Below are positions 41,292-50,301 of a stretch of 64,000 bases of DNA, piece by piece. A model generated the notes under the pieces. The model had not been told where the DNA came from, did not search any database, and was given only the letters and a program-made list of their open reading frames with translations. The stretch spans positions 4,674,059-4,738,058 of the forward strand of contig NZ_CP014571.1 of the NCBI RefSeq assembly GCF_017357425.1, given 5' to 3'. Each line of letters starts with the position of its first letter. Position 1 is the stretch's first letter. The DNA comes from Arthrobacter sp. D5-1 (GTDB lineage Bacteria > Actinomycetota > Actinomycetes > Actinomycetales > Micrococcaceae). A program made the position numbers and the translations under genes.

Positions 41292-42209
41292 CTAGCCGAG
41301 AGTGGCCAGGGCGCGGGGAGCGCACTCCACCGTGACCTTGACGTTCGCTTCAACGCTCTTCACCTCGCCATCCATTTGATACGGCAGGGGCTTGAGCGTG
41401 GTGAATTCATACTTGCTCATGCTCGGTTGGTCACCCAAGCCCTGCGTGGTGGCCTTGAGCGCAGTCAGGAGAACGCGCCACTTGGGCATATGCGGGAAAG
41501 TGATGACCTCAAACTTCCCGTCGGATGGGTGGTTTGCGGCTTCACTGAGCGTGGCGTACTTGGCCATTTCATTGATATTGGCGAAGACGAGGCTGTCGAA
41601 TTTCCGGCGCTTCCCGTCAGCCAAGCGAATGCCAAACGGCTCGAACTTGGAAAACGTCTGGATCACGGTGACCATTTCCGTCAACGCACCTTTACTGCCC
41701 TTTTCGAGTTCGGTGGCCACCACAGGGGTCAAGCCGAATCCGATGTAGGAATGCGCATATTCGAGGGGCTCATTCTCGTTTTGGCCCGTGTGGATGCGGA
41801 GAAGGTCAATGTGGTGAACATGGCCTTCGGCAATGGCCTCTTCCAACGGTTTCGTCGACATGATCCTGCTGTGGTCGTTGGCGTTTCCGGCAGCCCTGAC
41901 TGCACAGACAGCCTTGGGGTTCCCGGCCTGCATCACACCATTAACCACCTCGTTGTAGCCGCCATCGCCGCTGACGGACACCACCAGGACGTCGCCGCCC
42001 TTGCTGGCCGCTTCCCTCGCCAGATCGACGGCGTGTCCGGCGTGTTCGGTGGGCTGGAGGGTGATCTCAGGCTGATAGGAGAGGAGCTCCTTCAGCCGGT
42101 CATGCAACTGCTGCGCCAACTCAGGCGCATCCCCCGTGCTGTTGGGGTTAAAAATGATGACGATCGACTCAAAGGTCCGGGCAGAATCCACAGTGTGCTC
42201 CTGATTCAT
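41292..42209 (-). CDS. Diacylglycerol/lipid kinase catalytic-domain protein
   Basis: 305-aa DAGK-like kinase. SIVIIFNPNSTGDAPELAQQL and VSVSGDGGYNEVVNGVM are the nucleotide-binding motif (usually GGDGT-NEV). YAHSYIGFGLTPVVA and FKFEVITFP-like segments fit the C-terminal domain. ATG 42209 has AGAGGGA upstream; an in-frame start at 42305 would add an unrelated leader. A role in phospholipid or lipid-carrier phosphorylation is likely. Confidence 0.87.
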   Translation of the reverse strand: MNQEHTVDSARTFESIVIIFNPNSTGDAPELAQQLHDRLKELLSYQPEITLQPTEHAGHAVDLAREAASKGGDVLVVSVSGDGGYNEVVNGVMQAGNPKAVCAVRAAGNANDHSRIMSTKPLEEAIAEGHVHHIDLLRIHTGQNENEPLEYAHSYIGFGLTPVVATELEKGSKGALTEMVTVIQTFSKFEPFGIRLADGKRRKFDSLVFANINEMAKYATLSEAANHPSDGKFEVITFPHMPKWRVLLTALKATTQGLGDQPSMSKYEFTTLKPLPYQMDGEVKSVEANVKVTVECAPRALATLG

Positions 42210-42383
42210 TGCGAGGTCCCTCTTCAGGCGATAGTTTCCCTCGGAAGTTCCCATAGTATTCCCAAAGCCGCTGGGGTTTCGGATGGGCCCTGAACGTGCA
42301 AGCATGAAAATGCACCTTAAGAAGCAAGATCACGTCAATCAGCCTGATGCGGTTAGTGCCGTGTCAGGGGTCGGGAAAGGTTC

Positions 42384-42593
42384 ATGGAAGACTCACGCCA
42401 GACGGCCCGGTCGCTGGTCATGGAGCATGAGATCACCCTGGACGATTTATGGGCTTGGTATTGGGCCAACGGCGGAAACGCCAGGCCGTGGGATTTCGAC
42501 GCCTACCTCTTTGGCATCCAAGAGCGGGATCCCTTCGACCTGAAGATCCTCACTTGGGCCATGGAAGATCTTGAGGCGCGTTCACTGCTCTGA
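42384..42593 (+). CDS. Small hypothetical protein, 69 aa
   Basis: 69 aa, acidic, Trp-rich (DDLWAWYWANGGNARPWDFDAYLFG). ATG after GGAAAGG. No known domain recognised, and no signal or membrane segment. Typical of conserved actinobacterial small proteins of unknown role. The coding case rests on RBS and codon use. Confidence 0.65.
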   Translation: MEDSRQTARSLVMEHEITLDDLWAWYWANGGNARPWDFDAYLFGIQERDPFDLKILTWAMEDLEARSLL

Positions 42594-42622
42594 TTCCCCT
42601 AGGGCATTGCTGCATGGGCCGG

Positions 42623-43381
42623 CTACTTAAGCTCTTTCCGGGCCTCCATCAGATGCCGTGTTGAGTGGGCAACGAACGGGCGCCCGGACCTCATCTGCTC
42701 ATCCATTTCCCTCAGTCTGCCCAGATAGCGTTCTGCTGAAAAATCGGGAACCCACCACACACATTTGCGCAGGATCCACACCACGGCGCCCACGTCGAAG
42801 AACTCCATCCGGCACCGGGCGGTGCGGAGGTCCGTGACGGTGAGGCCGGAGGCTTCGGCAGCCGCTGCCTCGGCCTGGGGGTCCCGCCCCTTACGCTGTT
42901 CCGGTAAAGGCCCCAGAAAGTGTTCAATCAGTTCAAAGGCCGACGCCGGTCCCACATGCTGGGCGAAATAGCAGCCACCGGGGATCAGGACGCGGTGAAT
43001 TTCTTTCCAGTCGGGCCTGACCGGGTGGCGTGCGGTCACGAGCTCGAAGGAACTGTCAGGGAAAGGCAGGCCGGAACCGGCTGTCGTCTCCAGGATGTCT
43101 ACTCCGCGCGGCCCCAGTAACCCACGGGCGCGTTGGGCGTTGGGCGGCCAGCCCTCGGTGGCAGCCATCAGTTCAGGAAACTGGGTGGCCTCTGAGAGCA
43201 CCTCGCCGCCACCAGTGTCCAGGTCCAAGGCACTCCGGACAGCGGCAAGGCGGCCCGCCAGCAACTTCGCATATCCCCACGGCGGACGTTCTTCGGTTGC
43301 CCGCCCGTCCAGCCAGGCGAATCCCCAGCCGTTCACGTCGGCTTCCCCGGCCTCCGCCACCAAAGTCTCAAAATCACGCAT
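42623..43381 (-). CDS. SAM-dependent methyltransferase
   Basis: 252 aa class I methyltransferase. Motif I is altered: SALDLDTGGGEVLSEA, where a G-G-G follows LDLDT. A post-I segment (DILETTAGSGLPFPDSSFELVTARHPVR) and EIHRVLIPGGCYFAQHVGP correspond to the other core strands. A long, Trp-rich C-terminal region (VVWILRKCVWWVPDF) follows. Its start overlaps the stop of the upstream DUF1801 gene as TGATG, so the two are coupled. Target unknown. Confidence 0.83.
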   Translation of the reverse strand: MRDFETLVAEAGEADVNGWGFAWLDGRATEERPPWGYAKLLAGRLAAVRSALDLDTGGGEVLSEATQFPELMAATEGWPPNAQRARGLLGPRGVDILETTAGSGLPFPDSSFELVTARHPVRPDWKEIHRVLIPGGCYFAQHVGPASAFELIEHFLGPLPEQRKGRDPQAEAAAAEASGLTVTDLRTARCRMEFFDVGAVVWILRKCVWWVPDFSAERYLGRLREMDEQMRSGRPFVAHSTRHLMEARKELK

Positions 43382-43746
43382 CAGTGTTTCCGTCGTCTTT
43401 CCGCCGCGAGCTGGCCAGCAACCCTGCTGATCAATTGGTACGGGATTGGCTTGGATAAAGGGAACTTCAAGGTTCCTTTCCCGGACAGATACTGCTCCAA
43501 CTCGTTATTCAACGTTTCGTCTCCCCGAGGGACCGGATACACCGAAATGTGGTGTGCCCAGGCAGCGAAATACACCACATAGTGCCCATCGATGGTGACT
43601 GTGGGAATGTCATAACTGATCATCTCGCCGGCATCGGGAACTGCTGCGTGAATGCTCCTGCGGATCTCCTTGAGGATCAGCTGGGTGGCCTCAGGCTGGG
43701 CTGCGATGTAGGCGTCCACTGTGGAGTGTTTCCCGGCCATCGTCAT
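43381..43746 (-). CDS. DUF1801 family protein
   Basis: 121 aa. HSTVDAYIAAQPEATQLILKEIRRSIHAAVPDAGEMISYDIPTVTIDGHYVVYFAAWAHHISVYPVP is a full DUF1801 core with the basic C-terminus AAERRRKH. Coupled to the methyltransferase gene by TGATG. Biochemical role not known. A paralogue of the genes at 11.3 and 47.8 kb. Confidence 0.85.
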   Translation of the reverse strand: MTMAGKHSTVDAYIAAQPEATQLILKEIRRSIHAAVPDAGEMISYDIPTVTIDGHYVVYFAAWAHHISVYPVPRGDETLNNELEQYLSGKGTLKFPLSKPIPYQLISRVAGQLAAERRRKH

Positions 43747-43764
43747 TCTCCCTTACGTTGTTAA

Positions 43765-44556
43765 TCAGCTCTCGCCGGGGAAACGTCCACCGATCAGCCT
43801 GGTCATGTGCTCAGCGGCAGCCAGCAGGGGCTCCACCCAAGCCTCGCATGTCTCCCGCGGCATCCGAAGAGTTGGCCCGCTGATAGCGACGGCGCCCACC
43901 AAGCCGGCGGCCGAATCGAAAACCGGCGCGGATAGCCCTGATGCGCCGTCTTCCCGCTCACCCACAGTGATGGCGAACCCGTCAGCGTGGGTCTTCTTCA
44001 CCGCCGCTTCGAGCTCCTCGGAACTGGTGATGGTGTGATCCGTGATGGACTCCAACGGATCCCGCAGCACGGCTTCCATCAATTCCGGCGACCAGGCCAG
44101 GAGCACCCTGCCTGCCGACCCTGCGTGAAGCGGCACAATCTTTCCCAAGTGCATCTCCCGGCGGAGTGCGTGATGCGTTTCTGCCATGGCCACGCAGACC
44201 CGGTAGTGCTGTTCTGCTTTGAAGAAGCACGCAGTCTCGCCGGTGGTGTCCCGAAGGGACTTGAGCAGCGGACCCAGGATGTCCACCACGTCCATACCGC
44301 GGGTTGCCGGCGCCGCCCAGTAGGCCATCCGCATGCCGATGCGGTACGCATCGCCTTCCCGGTCCAGGAAGCCCTGCGACGTGAGGTTCGTGACCAGTCG
44401 CTGCACCGTCGACGTGGGCATGCCGGTGGATTCGCGGATGTCTGCCAACTGCAGTACCGGCTTGGACAACGAGAAAGCATCCAGGATGGACGTGATCTTG
44501 CCCAGGACAAGCAAAGGGTTGCCGTTGGCCTTCACGGAAGCATCGGATGCGGACAT
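43765..44556 (-). CDS. IclR family transcriptional regulator
   Basis: 263 aa. Winged helix with LGKITSILDAFSLSKPVLQLADIRESTGMPTSTVQRLVTNLTSQGFLDREGDAYRIG, then the IclR ligand domain with PLHAGSAGRVLLAWSPE and SGLSAPVFDSAAGLVGAVAISGP. A much longer frame continues upstream on this strand but is only the antisense of the ABC gene; the true ATG is at 44556. Divergent from that ABC operon, so control of it is possible. Confidence 0.87.
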   Translation of the reverse strand: MSASDASVKANGNPLLVLGKITSILDAFSLSKPVLQLADIRESTGMPTSTVQRLVTNLTSQGFLDREGDAYRIGMRMAYWAAPATRGMDVVDILGPLLKSLRDTTGETACFFKAEQHYRVCVAMAETHHALRREMHLGKIVPLHAGSAGRVLLAWSPELMEAVLRDPLESITDHTITSSEELEAAVKKTHADGFAITVGEREDGASGLSAPVFDSAAGLVGAVAISGPTLRMPRETCEAWVEPLLAAAEHMTRLIGGRFPGES

Positions 44557-44602
44557 AAGACTCACGCTAAACGCTCCGGCAAGGTCGCGCCAATCCCGCC
44601 GG

Positions 44603-44608
44603 TAGGGT
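44603..44608 (+). promoter_or_regulatory. -10 box TAGGGT of the ABC ATPase gene
   Basis: TAGGGT lies 6 nt before ATG 44615. Confidence 0.55.
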
Positions 44609-44614
44609 TGCATC

Positions 44615-45292
44615 ATGGGGACAGTTTTGGAAGCCGAAGGCTTGCTGGTTGGGTACGCCGGGGCTCCGGTGTGCGGGGAAGTTTCTGCATCCGTGGATCC
44701 GGGTGAAGTCTTGGGAATCGTGGGTGTCAACGGCGCCGGGAAGTCCACGGTAGCCCGTACTCTTGCGGGACGGCAGGCGTCCTTGGCCGGCGACGTGAAA
44801 GTCCACGGCCTTCTCATCGACCCTGACGCCGTTCCCTTCCGCCGGCAAGTTTCGGCAGTGTTTGACGACGACCTCTTCTTCCCGTCCCTCACAGTTCGGG
44901 AGCACCTCCTCCTCATCGCCCGCGGCCATTCATTGGAGGACCCCGAAGCGCGTGTTGAGGAAGAGCTGGATTTCTTCGGGCTCCAGGGCAGGTCGCACGC
45001 CATCCCTGACGCCCTCTCTTCGGGCCAGCGGCGCCGGCTGCTGCTGGCAGCGGGGCTGATCCGTCCGTCGTCGCTCCTGATCCTTGATGAGCCGGAGCAA
45101 CGGCTCGATCCGCGGATGCGGGTGGCCCTCGGTGAGCGCATCGCCGCCCACGCCAAAGAGGGTGGCGCAGTGGTTCTGGTGACCCATGATCCCCAGCTCC
45201 TGCTCGCTACCGCCTCATCCTGTTTGGTTATTGACGAGGAAGTCCAGGTATTCGATCCGGAACAGGGGGCCTCGATCATTGCCGGCTCCTGA
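44615..45292 (+). CDS. ABC transporter ATP-binding protein
   Basis: 225 aa. Walker A GVNGAGKST, Q-loop region FRRQVSAVFDDDLFF, signature LSSGQRRRLLLAAG, Walker B SLLILDEPEQRLD, and H-loop VLVTHDPQL. No membrane segments. Pairs with the multi-span membrane protein starting 1 bp after its stop. The substrate and direction (likely export) are unknown. Confidence 0.9.
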   Translation: MGTVLEAEGLLVGYAGAPVCGEVSASVDPGEVLGIVGVNGAGKSTVARTLAGRQASLAGDVKVHGLLIDPDAVPFRRQVSAVFDDDLFFPSLTVREHLLLIARGHSLEDPEARVEEELDFFGLQGRSHAIPDALSSGQRRRLLLAAGLIRPSSLLILDEPEQRLDPRMRVALGERIAAHAKEGGAVVLVTHDPQLLLATASSCLVIDEEVQVFDPEQGASIIAGS

Positions 45293-45293
45293 C

Positions 45294-46826
45294 ATGATCA
45301 CGCTTGAACCGTCAGGCCGGAACAGGGAGCTGGCTGCTGACATCGTCCGGTTTACCCGCAAGTCCGCCCGACGCTACAAACGCAGTCGGATCTCGTGGAG
45401 CGACAGGTTCGTCGATGCCTACAGTTGGGGCCTCGGCATCGGCGTGTCCCTGACCATCGCAGCCTCGTTCGTTCTAGCGCTGCGCAACGAAATCGCGGAC
45501 CGCGCTTCCGCCACCGGCAGCATCATTGGCGAGCAATGGCTTGTCCTGCCGGAACCCGTGTTGTGGACGTCCGTGACCTTCGCGGTCCTTCTGTCCATCA
45601 GCAACCTGGCACGCAAGTTCGGACCCATGGCAGTGAGTGGTGCGGAGAGCACCTGGTGGCTGACTCTACCGGTGGATCGCCGCCCCATGGTCCTGCCGCC
45701 GTTCCTCGGCAAAGTCGCGCTTACCGCAGCCGGTTCGGCCATCATCTACCTTCCCTTCAGCATGGTTATCGCCATTGACCGCGCCCCCGTTGAACACGTT
45801 TTCGCTGCACTCACTTTTGGCGGTGCCGGCGCCATTGCGGTGGTTCTGGCGGCCGTGCAACAGCTCGGCCTACTGGGACCCCGGCTGGGTAAGGCGACCA
45901 CTGCCGCGGCGACTTTGGGGTGCTCGTTCCTTCCCGCGCTGTCGTGGTCTCCGTGGCCAACAGCGCTGGTGGGCCTTGCCGCCGTCGGATTATCGGCGCT
46001 GGTTGTGCCGCGGTCCGGACGCGTGCGGGGTGAAGAGCTGGTTCGCGGCGGAGCCGTGGCCGGTCATGCCGGGGCTTCGCTGTTCATGATGGACGCCAAT
46101 GAGGTGCTGCGCGCCTTGAGCGGCGGCCGTCAAAGGGTCGACGGCGGCAGGGCGGCCCGCTTTTACGCCCGGCACACGCACGGCCCCCTCAGGGCGCTGA
46201 TCCGTGCTGATGCGGTTGCCTTCTTCAGACTCAATCCTCCGCTGATGCCACCCCTCCTGTGGCTTGTTGCCTGCATCGCCATGCTTTCGGTGGAAGGCGG
46301 GCTGCCGGAGTTCGTGCAGCTGGCGGTCATCGTGATCGCGGGGTGTGCCACGGCTTCCGGGATGGGAACCGTGGCCCGGAAGACCGCCCTGGTTCCTGAG
46401 CTCGACGCCATGCTTCCACTGCATCCGGCACTGGTCAGGACCAGTCGCGCGCTCATGCCTTGCCTTGCCATGTCCCTGTGGATGGCGGTGCTCAGTGGGC
46501 TGTTGGTTCTCCTCGGCGCAGCGGATCCGTGGTTGATACTGGTCGGTGCCCTGGCAGGCGTGGGCATGGGTGCGGGAACTCTCCGCGCGGCCACCAGAAC
46601 GCCACCGGACTGGACCGCCCCGCCGGTTGAGACTCCGTTTGGTCCTGTTCCCCGAGCGCAGCTGGGCTCCCTGCTGCGGGGGCTGGACGTGACCATTTTG
46701 GCGACCATCCCGCTGCTCGTGGCACTCTATCTGGGGTACGTCCCATCGACCGTCCTGATGGTGCAGGCCGTGTTCAGTTCAGGGATCTTCCTGGTGGTGG
46801 TGCTGTCGAGGCCCAAGCGCACGTGA
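45294..46826 (+). CDS. Multi-span membrane protein, ABC permease partner (DUF6297-like)
   Basis: 510 aa with ten or more hydrophobic segments (SLTIAASFVLALRN, FLGKVALTAAGSAIIYLPFSMVIAI, LMPPLLWLVACIAMLSV, VILATIPLLVALYLGYV-like near the end). The ATG at 45294 overlaps the ATPase stop region with one base between; a longer frame from 45186 lies in the ATPase gene. Layout ATPase then large membrane protein implies an ABC exporter. The family is named with caution. Confidence 0.75.
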   Translation: MITLEPSGRNRELAADIVRFTRKSARRYKRSRISWSDRFVDAYSWGLGIGVSLTIAASFVLALRNEIADRASATGSIIGEQWLVLPEPVLWTSVTFAVLLSISNLARKFGPMAVSGAESTWWLTLPVDRRPMVLPPFLGKVALTAAGSAIIYLPFSMVIAIDRAPVEHVFAALTFGGAGAIAVVLAAVQQLGLLGPRLGKATTAAATLGCSFLPALSWSPWPTALVGLAAVGLSALVVPRSGRVRGEELVRGGAVAGHAGASLFMMDANEVLRALSGGRQRVDGGRAARFYARHTHGPLRALIRADAVAFFRLNPPLMPPLLWLVACIAMLSVEGGLPEFVQLAVIVIAGCATASGMGTVARKTALVPELDAMLPLHPALVRTSRALMPCLAMSLWMAVLSGLLVLLGAADPWLILVGALAGVGMGAGTLRAATRTPPDWTAPPVETPFGPVPRAQLGSLLRGLDVTILATIPLLVALYLGYVPSTVLMVQAVFSSGIFLVVVLSRPKRT

Positions 46827-46856
46827 CAGCGGTGCGGGCAGTGCCGTGGGAAGCCT

Positions 46857-47708
46857 TTAGAGCAGCACCGTTCCTTCGATGCACGTGGCCGACGCTCCAC
46901 CAACCCAAATCTCGCCGTCCTCCGCTGTGATATGGACCCTGCCTGCCCTGCCCAGCACGGTGCCCTGGGCTGCAATGTACTCTTCAGGCGCCCGGCCACT
47001 GCCGATCAACCACTGCGCAGCGCCGGCATTGAAACTGCCCGTGACCGGGTCTTCCACCATGGCGTCGCCAGGAATGAACGTACGGACTTCAAAGTCGACG
47101 CCGGTACCCGGTTGATGCGGTCCGATCACACCGACCTTGAGGTCACCCATGGCAGCGAAATCCGGTTCGATGGCCAAAACTTGTTCCGCGGAACCGAGGA
47201 GCACGCCGATCCATGTGGGTCCGTTGACCAGCCATGAGGCGTCCAACAGAGCTTCGTCCGGAAGACGCAGGCCGGCAGCGAGCTGGACCCTGATACTGTC
47301 ATCAACCGGGCCAAAGCGCGTCAGCGGCGGCGCGGCGAAAGCCAACCGCCCGGCGTCGTGCTTCACCCTCACCAAACCGGCGCCGCACTCCTGGACCAGG
47401 ACGCCGTCAGCCTTGGGCACTCCCCCGGCCTGAAGCCAGGTATGTGCTGAACCCAGCGTCGGATGCCCTGCGAAGGGGAACTCCTCGCTGCCTGTGAAGA
47501 TCCGCACCTTGTAATCCGCCAGTGGGTCCGTGGGAGGCAGGAGGAACGTGGTCTCGGAAAGGTTGGTCCAGTTGGCGAAGTGCTGCATTGTGACTGTGCT
47601 GAGGCCTTCGGCATCGACCACCACGGCAAGCGGGTTGCCTCGGTAAGGCTGGTCGGAGAAGACGTCCACCTGGTGGAACGGGCGGCTGCGCAGGGCTTCT
47701 GAAGTCAC
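46857..47708 (-). CDS. PhzF family isomerase
   Basis: 283 aa, two-domain isomerase/epimerase fold. FHQVDVFSDQPYRGNPLAVVVDAEGL starts the fold and the catalytic E52 is in TNLSETTFLL. GHPTLGSAHTWLQAGG and DPVTGSFNAGAAQWLIGSG complete the second half. GTG start with TAGCCT 6 nt upstream. Members act on small metabolites, with the PhzF enzyme itself in phenazine making; no phenazine genes are here, so a housekeeping or unknown isomerase is more likely. Confidence 0.9.
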   Translation of the reverse strand: MTSEALRSRPFHQVDVFSDQPYRGNPLAVVVDAEGLSTVTMQHFANWTNLSETTFLLPPTDPLADYKVRIFTGSEEFPFAGHPTLGSAHTWLQAGGVPKADGVLVQECGAGLVRVKHDAGRLAFAAPPLTRFGPVDDSIRVQLAAGLRLPDEALLDASWLVNGPTWIGVLLGSAEQVLAIEPDFAAMGDLKVGVIGPHQPGTGVDFEVRTFIPGDAMVEDPVTGSFNAGAAQWLIGSGRAPEEYIAAQGTVLGRAGRVHITAEDGEIWVGGASATCIEGTVLL

Positions 47709-47714
47709 CGGTGC

Positions 47715-47720
47715 AGGCTA
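47715..47720 (-). promoter_or_regulatory. -10 box TAGCCT of the phzF-like gene
   Basis: Minus-strand TAGCCT, 6 nt before GTG 47708. Confidence 0.5.
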
Positions 47721-47779
47721 TCACCGGTTGCTGGCCGGTTTTGCTGACGCACGTGCCCCGGGTCTGCAAAACTACCCCT

Positions 47780-48202
47780 ATGGCAGAGAACAAGACCCAG
47801 CCCACGGACGTGTCCGTGGAAGAATTCCTGGCCGCCGTGGAGCACCCGACCCGGCGTGCGGACGGTTTCGAACTGCTGGAGATGATGCGTGACATCACCG
47901 GCAAGGAAGCCGTCATGTGGGGGCCGTCGATCGTTGGCTTCGGCAGCTATCACTACAAGTACGACAGCGGCCGCGAAGGCGACGCCGCCGCCGTCGGATT
48001 CTCACCGCGCAAGAGCAGCCTGGTGCTCTACGGCCTCACCGAAGGTCCCGACGCAGACCGGCTGCTACCGGAACTCGGAAAGCACAAGACCAGTGCCGCG
48101 TGCCTGTATGTGAACAAACTGGACGACGTGGACCGGGACACCCTGGCCGAGATGATCCGCACCGGGTACAAGCACGTGATGGAGGAGATCCACACTCCCT
48201 GA
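47780..48202 (+). CDS. DUF1801 domain-containing protein
   Basis: 140 aa. VSVEEFLAAVEHPTRRADGFELLEMMRDITGKEAVMWGPSIVGFGSYHYKYDSGREG, then PRKSSLVLYGL and LYVNKLDDVDRDTLAEMI, a member of the DUF1801 group whose central segment reads MWGPSIVGFG. ATG 47780 chosen because the domain starts there and the upstream frame is not conserved-looking. Third DUF1801-type gene in the window. Role unknown. Confidence 0.83.
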   Translation: MAENKTQPTDVSVEEFLAAVEHPTRRADGFELLEMMRDITGKEAVMWGPSIVGFGSYHYKYDSGREGDAAAVGFSPRKSSLVLYGLTEGPDADRLLPELGKHKTSAACLYVNKLDDVDRDTLAEMIRTGYKHVMEEIHTP

Positions 48203-48215
48203 TTCCCCCGCAAAA

Positions 48216-48252
48216 AAGACCCCCACCACCGGAATCCGGTGGTGGGGGTCTT
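48216..48252. terminator. Bidirectional terminator after rplI
   Basis: Long perfect palindrome AAGACCCCCACCACCGGA and complement with a short AAT centre. On the minus strand it runs on into TTTTTTGCGG, an excellent terminator for the ribosomal protein operon; it also serves the plus-strand DUF1801 gene. Confidence 0.92.
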
Positions 48253-48292
48253 GGATGCAGTCAAAGACTACTTTGCGCTGCGTAACACTGCG

Positions 48293-48745
48293 TTACTTGC
48301 TTGCAACGACCTCGAGGTCGATGACAGCGGAAACGTCCTCGTGCAGGCGAACGTTGGCCGTGTACGAACCGACAGACTTGATGTGGTTCGGCAGTTCAAC
48401 GTTGCGCTTGTCGATGGCGCCGAGGCCAGCGGCCTCAACAGCAGCAGCGACGTCAGCAGGCTTGACGGTGCCGAAGAGACGACCGGACTCGCCGGCCTTC
48501 ACCTCGAGCTTGACCTTCTTGGAGGACAGAGCCTGGGCCTGTGCCTGTGCAGCTTCAACAGAAGCGTGCGCACGAGCGGCGCGGGCAGCCTTGATGGACT
48601 CAACCTGCTTCTCGCCACCCTTCGACCAGGTCAGAGCGAAGCCGCGGGGCAGCAGGAAGTTACGTGCGTAACCGTCCTTGACCTCCACAACGTCGCCAGC
48701 AGCACCGAGACCGGTTACTTCGTGGGTCAGAATGAGCTTTGCCAT
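48293..48745 (-). CDS. rplI: 50S ribosomal protein L9
   Basis: 150-aa ribosomal protein binding 23S rRNA near the L1 stalk. [38 protein letters not shown] is the N-terminal RNA-binding domain; a long connecting helix and the C-terminal domain ([19 protein letters not shown]) follow. Fourth gene of rpsF-ssb-rpsR-rplI. 18 bp separates it from rpsR. Confidence 0.98.
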   Translation of the reverse strand: MAKLILTHEVTGLGAAGDVVEVKDGYARNFLLPRGFALTWSKGGEKQVESIKAARAARAHASVEAAQAQAQALSSKKVKLEVKAGESGRLFGTVKPADVAAAVEAAGLGAIDKRNVELPNHIKSVGSYTANVRLHEDVSAVIDLEVVASK

Positions 48746-48763
48746 GTTAGTTAATCCCTTCCC

Positions 48764-49003
48764 TTAGCCGCGGCCAGCGCCGGAGTAAGGCAGCAGAGCA
48801 ACTTCGCGGGCGTTCTTGATTGCCTGGGCGATCTTGCGCTGTTCCTGAACGGTAACGCCAGTAACGCGACGAGCACGGATCTTTCCGCGGTCGGAGATGA
48901 ACTTGCGCAGCAGTGCTACGTCCTTGTAGTCGATGACAGTGATGTCAGCGGCCTTCAAGGGGTTGGACTTTGGTTTGGGCTTACGGAGTTCAGCCTTAGC
49001 CAT
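48764..49003 (-). CDS. rpsR: 30S ribosomal protein S18
   Basis: 79 aa. Core [54 protein letters not shown]. It contacts S6 in the platform of the small subunit. Lacks the N-terminal cysteines of zinc-binding S18 forms, so no sign of a zinc-regulated paralogue. Third gene of the operon, 128 bp after ssb. Confidence 0.98.
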   Translation of the reverse strand: MAKAELRKPKPKSNPLKAADITVIDYKDVALLRKFISDRGKIRARRVTGVTVQEQRKIAQAIKNAREVALLPYSGAGRG

Positions 49004-49026
49004 CGTGGAGCTCCTTTTCTATGGAG

Positions 49027-49048
49027 CCCGTGGATATTGATCCACGGG
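49027..49048. repeat. Hairpin between ssb and rpsR
   Basis: CCCGTGGAT / ATCCACGGG, 9-bp stem with an ATTG loop, in the 128-bp ssb-rpsR gap. A second hairpin (about 49103-49119, CGTCCG/CGGACG) lies closer to ssb. They could be partial terminators or processing sites that set different levels for ssb and rpsR. Confidence 0.5.
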
Positions 49049-49131
49049 ATGGTGGTGTTCGACGGCGGTTGCCACCAAGGTGCCTCGCGGCAGTCCGGGT
49101 GAGCGTCCGGCGTCGGACGTTTATGTTTTGT

Positions 49132-49713
49132 TTAGAAGGGAGGTTCGGAATCCGGGCCGTTGCCCCAGCCGCCGGCATTGCTGACACCGGGCGTAGCCCA
49201 AGGATCATCCTGCTGCTGTGCGGGCTGGTTGCCGCCCCAGGTTCCACCGGAGTTGCCGCCGCCCTGGTTTCCACCAGGAGCGCCACCTCCAAAGCCACCG
49301 GAATTACCGGCGTTACCGCCACCGAAGCCGCCCTGCCCGCCGCCGGAGCGCTGGGTACGGTTGACCTTGGCGTTTGCGTAACGCAGGCTGGGGCCGATTT
49401 CGTCGACCTCAAGCTCGATAACGGTGCGCTTTTCGCCTTCTTTTGTTTCGTAGGAACGGCTCTTCAAACGGCCGGAAACGATGACGCGCATACCCTTTGT
49501 GAGGGACTCGGCCACGTTCTCGGCTGCTTCGCGCCATACAGATGCGCGGAGGAACAGGGTTTCCCCGTCCTTCCACTCATTGGACTGGCGGTCAAAGGTC
49601 CGGGGAGTAGAAGCGATGGTGAAGTTCGCTACTGCTGAGCCAGACGGGGTGAACCGCAGCTCGGGGTCATTGGTGAGATTACCGATGACCGTAATAGTGG
49701 TTTCGCCTGCCAT
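49132..49713 (-). CDS. ssb: Single-stranded DNA-binding protein
   Basis: 193 aa. OB fold from residue 1 ([33 protein letters not shown], then [20 protein letters not shown]), a Gly/Asn-rich disordered linker ([12 protein letters not shown]) and the acidic tip DSEPPF, which binds replication and repair partners (usual form DDDIPF). Second in the rpsF operon. Confidence 0.97.
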   Translation of the reverse strand: MAGETTITVIGNLTNDPELRFTPSGSAVANFTIASTPRTFDRQSNEWKDGETLFLRASVWREAAENVAESLTKGMRVIVSGRLKSRSYETKEGEKRTVIELEVDEIGPSLRYANAKVNRTQRSGGGQGGFGGGNAGNSGGFGGGAPGGNQGGGNSGGTWGGNQPAQQQDDPWATPGVSNAGGWGNGPDSEPPF

Positions 49714-49763
49714 CTACTGCCTCCTTGTTCGTTCCTGCGGGATAAAGATCTGGAAGGGGCTGA

Positions 49764-50069
49764 TTACTCAGCAACGACCTTCTGGTCTTCAGGACGGATG
49801 ATCTTGGTGCGCATGATCGTCTCGTTAAGAGACAGCTGGCGATCAAGTTCCTTGGCGGTAGCCGGTGCTGCGGTGAAGTTCACCACGGCGTAGATACCTT
49901 CGGACTTCTTCTTGATGTCGTACGCCAGACGGCGACGGCCCCAGATGTCAACCTTTTCGATGGTTCCACCATCGGTGGTGATGACATTGAGGAACTTCTG
50001 AAGCGACGACTCTACGGTACGCTCTTCGACCTCGGGGTCGATGATTACCATCAATTCGTAAGGACGCAT
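49764..50069 (-). CDS. rpsF: 30S ribosomal protein S6
   Basis: 101 aa. [65 protein letters not shown] is the S6 ferredoxin-like fold. ATG 50069 is correct because AAAGGAGGTGG lies 8 nt upstream and the family begins MRxYELM; a start at 50081 is too long. First gene of the operon, with a hairpin leader upstream. Confidence 0.98.
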   Translation of the reverse strand: MRPYELMVIIDPEVEERTVESSLQKFLNVITTDGGTIEKVDIWGRRRLAYDIKKKSEGIYAVVNFTAAPATAKELDRQLSLNETIMRTKIIRPEDQKVVAE

Positions 50070-50098
50070 ATGTGAACCCACCTCCTTTGGGCTAAGCG

Positions 50099-50117
50099 GT
50101 TACGGTATTTCCGTAAC
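50099..50117 (-). promoter_or_regulatory. Hairpin in the rpsF leader
   Basis: GTTACGG / CCGTAAC, 7-bp stem and 5-nt loop, ends 13 bp before the rpsF Shine-Dalgarno. Leader hairpins that bind S6-S18 and repress the operon are known in other bacteria; whether this one carries that motif is not clear. Confidence 0.45.
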
Positions 50118-50301
50118 AGGAGGTTCATTTGCGATGCCGTGTACCCGCTCCCCCGCCGAAGACTCGGAAGGAGGGCGCAACACAGACTTCAATATCTTAG
50201 TGCATCTCCTGCACCCAAAGCTATTCGAGCGGATCCGTCGCCGGAACCGGTCACTTGGCGTATGTGGATAACCCGGACAGCCAGCAGGGAATACTGGAGC
50301 A

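Noticed and set aside
44557..45279. Long N-terminal extension of the IclR frame on the minus strand
   Set aside because: The extension is the antisense of the ABC ATPase gene; the IclR domain starts just after ATG 44556.
46857..47708. Phenazine biosynthesis locus
   Set aside because: Only a PhzF-fold isomerase is present; no other phz genes lie nearby, and this fold is widespread outside phenazine producers.
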